A stretch of 64,000 bases of DNA, taken from the NCBI GenBank assembly GCA_012729765.1, contig JAAYCM010000063.1, positions 62,001-126,000 of the forward strand, in the 5' to 3' direction. The notes beneath the pieces are model-generated. The model was not told where the DNA came from. It saw only the letters and a program-made list of their open reading frames with translations, and made no database searches. The translations under genes were made by a program, and so were the position numbers. This document shows, one piece after another, positions 61,801 to 64,000 of this stretch. This stretch comes from Chloroflexota bacterium (GTDB lineage Bacteria > Chloroflexota > Anaerolineae > Aggregatilineales > Aggregatilineaceae). Position 1 is the stretch's first letter. The number at the start of each line of letters is the position of its first letter.

Positions 61801-63493
61801 CCGCCGCACCGGGCGCGGCGCTGACGGATGTGCCGATAGCTGCACCGACGGGCGGGATGCCGTGCGTCACGGTCTGATCGCTCACCGGATCGACGCGCCC
61901 GGCTTCCTGCGTTTCGCGCGCATGTCCGACGGCGTGCGGCATCGTCTGTTGCATGGCGTCGGCAGCGTCGGGCCGGGTGGGCTGCGTCAGCCCTTGCCCC
62001 TGATCGCGCACCGGGCGCGAATATTGCAGAGTGTTGGCCTCAGATTCCAGCCCCTTGGGCACGGTCGGCGCGTCGGAACGGCGCAGCGGCTCCATAAACG
62101 CGGCGCTGGGCGAGACCAGGGTCGCGCCGACATCTTCCTGCGAGACGCGCGCCGGCAGGGGCAGATCGTCGTTCTCGAACTGGACCGGCCCCGGAGCGGT
62201 GCCGGGCGTCCCGCCGCTATCGACCACCTGCTGGAGATCGGTTTCGGTGCGCACGGCGCTGCCGCGCACGCGGCGCTCGTCGTAGCCGGGCGGGTTGGCG
62301 GCTACCCAGTCGCGCCCGTCATAGTAGTACCAGCGGTTGGACTCGAGGCCGAGCATCCACCAGTGGCCCTCGTCGTCCAGGATCATCAGGTTGCGCAGCT
62401 CGTTTTGCAGCTCTTCGCGCGTCAGATAGCCGGCGTTGTAGCGCTGGCGCAGGATGTTGACCTTGCGCTCGACATCCTCGAAGCGCGCGGCCTGGGCCAT
62501 CGCTGGGCTTTGTGCCGCCGGTGCGCCAGTCGGAGCGGGCTGCCCCGGCTGGACGGGCTGATCCGGCGGTGTGCCTGTCCCACCGTCAGTCTGGGGACCG
62601 GTTGCGCCCGGAGCCTCTGCGGCAGCGGCATCCTGTGGATTCTGCGTGGGCTGAACCGGCGCGGCATCGGCAGGGGGCAGCAAACCGGCGGCTCGCTGCT
62701 CAGCCAGGAAAGCGGCCTCGGCGGGCGAAAGCTCCAGCGGTTTCGACGGCGTGGAGTCGGGCGGCGGCGTGCTTTCCAGCGGGATTGGCGGCTCGGCAGC
62801 GGCGAGTACATCCGACGTGGACAGCATCAGCGTGCCCTCGCCGTTCTCGACCGGCGCGAGATCGTCCGGCGGCGTCTGGAATGCGGCGGCGGTCTGCGGC
62901 TCGTCGGGCCGTGGCGCTACCACGTAGGGCGCGGGCGGCACACTCCAGCCCCCTGCTGGCGGCTGATCGGCCTGGGCCTGATCCGGCGTGCCGGGCGTAC
63001 TCTGGGCGTCTGCGTCCGGGCTGCCGGGGGACGATGCCTGAAGATGGCTCAGCCAGGCGGGCGTTTCATCCGTGGGCGGAGTCTGGCGCGGCGATTGAGT
63101 CGGCGGCGTTTCGATGATCGTATCCGCCGCACCCGACAGCAGCCGGTTCAGCTCGGCATCCGGTGGGGTATACCACGCCCCGTCGAGTGTCGGGACCGGA
63201 CCGGGCGGGTTCGCGGGCGGCACTTCGCCTTCGGACTGGCCGTCCGCCGGATCAGGGGCCGCGCTGCCAGGTGCCGATTCGGCATCGGGCGCTCCGTTTT
63301 CGGGCCGGTACCAGCCCGCAGCCGCGACCGGGCGCGATCCGCCGGAAGTCACAGGCGGCTCGTGCCAGCCTGCTGGTTTGCTGTCTGGCGCAGTCTGACC
63401 GCCATCAGTCGGCGGCTGGCTGCGCTGCTGTTCGTCTTCAGACGGTGCAGCGTGCTCTGGATTGGGGGGCCGCTGATCCGGTTGATCTGCCAT
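58862..63493 (-). CDS. Class A penicillin-binding protein (GT51-transpeptidase) with large N-terminal extension
   Basis: A 1543-residue bifunctional peptidoglycan synthase, about twice the usual length. The first ~590 residues are cytoplasmic and Pro/Gln/Ala rich, with one ordered island (NILRQRYNAGYLTREELQNE, then GHWWMLGLESNRWYYYDGRD). A membrane helix follows (about 598-623). The GT51 transglycosylase (about 670-820) has ATENETFYTDPGF with the catalytic Glu, GASTITQQLARAL and KNEILEIYLNEIFYG. The transpeptidase keeps SSIKP (about 1014), an SxN motif in NSLNVP and KTGTTNDNRDTW (about 1207). The C-terminus is an extracellular Ig-like domain and a TPTP-rich tail. Promoter and ribosome site lie upstream. 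Confidence 0.93.
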   Translation of the reverse strand: MADQPDQRPPNPEHAAPSEDEQQRSQPPTDGGQTAPDSKPAGWHEPPVTSGGSRPVAAAGWYRPENGAPDAESAPGSAAPDPADGQSEGEVPPANPPGPVPTLDGAWYTPPDAELNRLLSGAADTIIETPPTQSPRQTPPTDETPAWLSHLQASSPGSPDADAQSTPGTPDQAQADQPPAGGWSVPPAPYVVAPRPDEPQTAAAFQTPPDDLAPVENGEGTLMLSTSDVLAAAEPPIPLESTPPPDSTPSKPLELSPAEAAFLAEQRAAGLLPPADAAPVQPTQNPQDAAAAEAPGATGPQTDGGTGTPPDQPVQPGQPAPTGAPAAQSPAMAQAARFEDVERKVNILRQRYNAGYLTREELQNELRNLMILDDEGHWWMLGLESNRWYYYDGRDWVAANPPGYDERRVRGSAVRTETDLQQVVDSGGTPGTAPGPVQFENDDLPLPARVSQEDVGATLVSPSAAFMEPLRRSDAPTVPKGLESEANTLQYSRPVRDQGQGLTQPTRPDAADAMQQTMPHAVGHARETQEAGRVDPVSDQTVTHGIPPVGAAIGTSVSAAPGAAVSRPRPKMGEFPQPDYSAALGMSRNRSTYTKWGIRFAVLSVVGGMALTLLVLVGMVGYYFYKVNQYQGAVNTLSERAANFETTEIYDASGTLLAEFSNLENADSGQRKSVPLDQISPWLLHATIATENETFYTDPGFSVFAIVRATVQNLQAGGTVSGASTITQQLARALVLDTEFASQRTTERKIVEVIVASEIKRKYSKNEILEIYLNEIFYGNLSYGIEAAAQTYFNKSASELNPAEAAFLAGLPQSPAAYDPVINREAAMARMDDVLRLMSEANGTGCITIEHEDHTRWAVPNGGTLCVTARMTGSGDPIYYYQTPDMAAPEELTLDIAYVKTQAYNPPQFRARHPHFVNYVWQQLEDTYGSQAIYSAGFRVYTTLDENIQNAAEESVTATLAEVNARGFDVDNASVVAMRPSDGAVVAMVGSADYSNEEIDGQVNVAFTAQQPGSSIKPFVYLAALERQGDEDYWTPATIIWDTPTNFNGYAPTNFDLMFRGPVNVRNALANSLNVPAVKTLQFVTLERFTELAKRIGLRFPLGDPVERGAGLPTALGAVEVRLFDMTSAYAMLANNGRRVDPYSIVYIQDHQGNEVYRADTSPAGMRVVEPQYAYLLTSILADNEARAAEFGRGFPLELTNGRIAAVKTGTTNDNRDTWTVGYTPQMVVGVWMGNTDNHPMGNITGWGSSAHIWNAVMEKAHEGQPVQDFNPPDGLIQAEVCRDSGALPSSGTCLGGTYWEIFASSAPPPQASESLFQELQVDGYTGRLVNDHCRDWLETRTYLVLDDPTAYDWVNNSAGGNQWATARGLVPPLSPPPTDYCDPNEARPILVLSSPGENQTVEGTITLRGAVSMPQFNRYEIRYGTGHNPEAFSQPVIVETGQRPEGESVLGEFDTRQLPADGPYTIRLIGIDNYGRSVHRDVHITVRLPLPTPTPTSLPTPTLAPTQPGFGSTPAPDGSISIQEQAEAPTLTPTWTLTPTPQ

Positions 63494-63576
63494 AACGTAC
63501 CTCTAATTCTATGTGTTATTCCGGCTGACGTGATCGTACCATTCAAATTCTTGCCACTTCAACAGACATCTTCTTT

Positions 63577-63585
63577 ATTATACCA
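63577..63585 (-). promoter_or_regulatory. Extended -10 promoter of the penicillin-binding protein gene
   Basis: On the minus strand TGG followed by TATAAT (63582-63577), an extended -10, about 84 bases before the start codon. No clear -35 is visible. AGAGG lies a few bases before the ATG. The rest of the 137-base gap shows no gene. Confidence 0.6.
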
Positions 63586-63630
63586 GATGCCGGGGCCGAA
63601 GGTTGGCAGCAGGTTGGCAGGCAGCCGGGT

Positions 63631-64000
63631 TTAGCTGGACGGTTCGTCGGCGGGCTTGCTGGCTACCAGGATCGTCCATTCGCCCTTCTGCGCGACACTG
63701 TCATCCTGCTTGAGCACGCGCACATCGAACGAGACGAACCCGCCCCCGGCGGCGCGCATCTCGCGCAGCTTGGTGACCTTGACTGCGACGCGGATCGTGT
63801 CCCCGATCAGGATCGGCGCGCGGAACTTCCATTCCAGGCCGGTGAAGGCGATCACGGTCTGATCCAGGAAGCCAAGCTGGTAGGACAGGCCGCTGGCGAT
63901 CGACAGGCCCAGCAGCCCATGTGACACCCGCTGGCCGAACTGTGTCCCGGCGGCGTAGGCCGCGTCGGTGTGCATCGGGTTGAAATCGCCCGACAGCCCG
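63631..64000 (-). CDS. MaoC-family (R-specific enoyl-CoA hydratase-like) hot-dog protein, 5' end outside the window
   Basis: About 122 codons are visible; the gene continues beyond base 64000. The hydratase-2 motif GDFNPMHTD (catalytic Asp and His) is read just before the window edge, followed by GQRVSHGLLGLSIASGLS and WKFRAPILIGDTIRV, typical of MaoC hot-dog folds. It would hydrate enoyl-CoA or a related thioester. The start codon is not in the window. Confidence 0.85.
   Translation of the reverse strand, partial: GLSGDFNPMHTDAAYAAGTQFGQRVSHGLLGLSIASGLSYQLGFLDQTVIAFTGLEWKFRAPILIGDTIRVAVKVTKLREMRAAGGGFVSFDVRVLKQDDSVAQKGEWTILVASKPADEPSS

Noticed and set aside
59042-63634. A 1530-codon open frame on the plus strand opposite the penicillin-binding protein gene
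   Set aside because: It is Arg/His/Gly/Ala rich, has no motif, and mirrors a gene with complete GT51 and transpeptidase motifs. High GC content makes long antisense frames common.
1-64000. CRISPR arrays, tRNA or rRNA genes
   Set aside because: No regularly spaced repeats and no cloverleaf or rRNA signature were found in the gaps between genes.

Overview
The window looks like a piece of a GC-rich bacterial chromosome. Several things together suggest a member of the Chloroflexota, probably class Anaerolineae: the kinds of lipoproteins, the many GAF-domain sensors, a threonine synthase-like protein carrying a receiver domain, a very long class A penicillin-binding protein, and hairpins built on GGCGTA/TACGCC. 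This placement is inferred from protein character only, because no rRNA gene is present. Coding density is high. I found no tRNA, rRNA, CRISPR array, phage or autonomous transposase.

Region 1 to 25.7 kb is mostly housekeeping. It starts with the tail of a beta-propeller protein, then yidC and jag (membrane insertion and RNA binding), a PfkB-type kinase, a YbjN protein, an amidohydrolase, an M23 lipoprotein peptidase, fused ftcD, secG, an oligopeptide-type binding protein and an AviRa-like rRNA methyltransferase. Next come dnaG and the principal sigma factor, with a clear promoter in front. They are followed by a Nudix-GNAT fusion, a lipoprotein with a degenerate metallopeptidase fold, a MITE-like repeat, an AlaX-type editing protein, a metallo-beta-lactamase-fold protein that has lost most metal ligands, two alpha/beta hydrolases, a receiver-kinase, fabL and a YihY membrane protein.

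Region 25.8 to 33.5 kb holds a methyltransferase, an ABC-2 type exporter (permease and ATPase), a P1 peptidase, a PP2C phosphatase with zinc ribbons, a HEAT-repeat protein and an EamA transporter. Upstream of the exporter is a compact unit on the minus strand: a consensus promoter, a Shine-Dalgarno site, a 30-codon reading frame and two strong terminators. It looks like a leader-peptide attenuator or a small independent gene.

Region 33.5 to 53.5 kb is the most unusual part. Ten minus-strand genes are packed with overlaps or gaps under 40 bases: two single receiver proteins, one soluble multi-GAF protein, three six-helix membrane GAF proteins, one Cache-HAMP-GAF membrane protein, a 2189-residue hybrid histidine kinase, a threonine synthase-like enzyme fused to a receiver domain, and a receiver-histidine kinase. 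Five GAF proteins have no recognisable output domain but share the same C-terminal half-GAF tail. The cluster reads as a multi-input sensory system that could feed one or two kinases and several receivers, one of them attached to a metabolic enzyme. A PadR regulator with an apparent autoregulatory operator lies just upstream.

Region 54.6 to 64 kb contains a lipoprotein, a Ser/Thr kinase fused to a LuxR-type response regulator, an unknown protein, a GNAT protein, a 1543-residue bifunctional penicillin-binding protein, and a MaoC-type hydratase that runs off the right edge.
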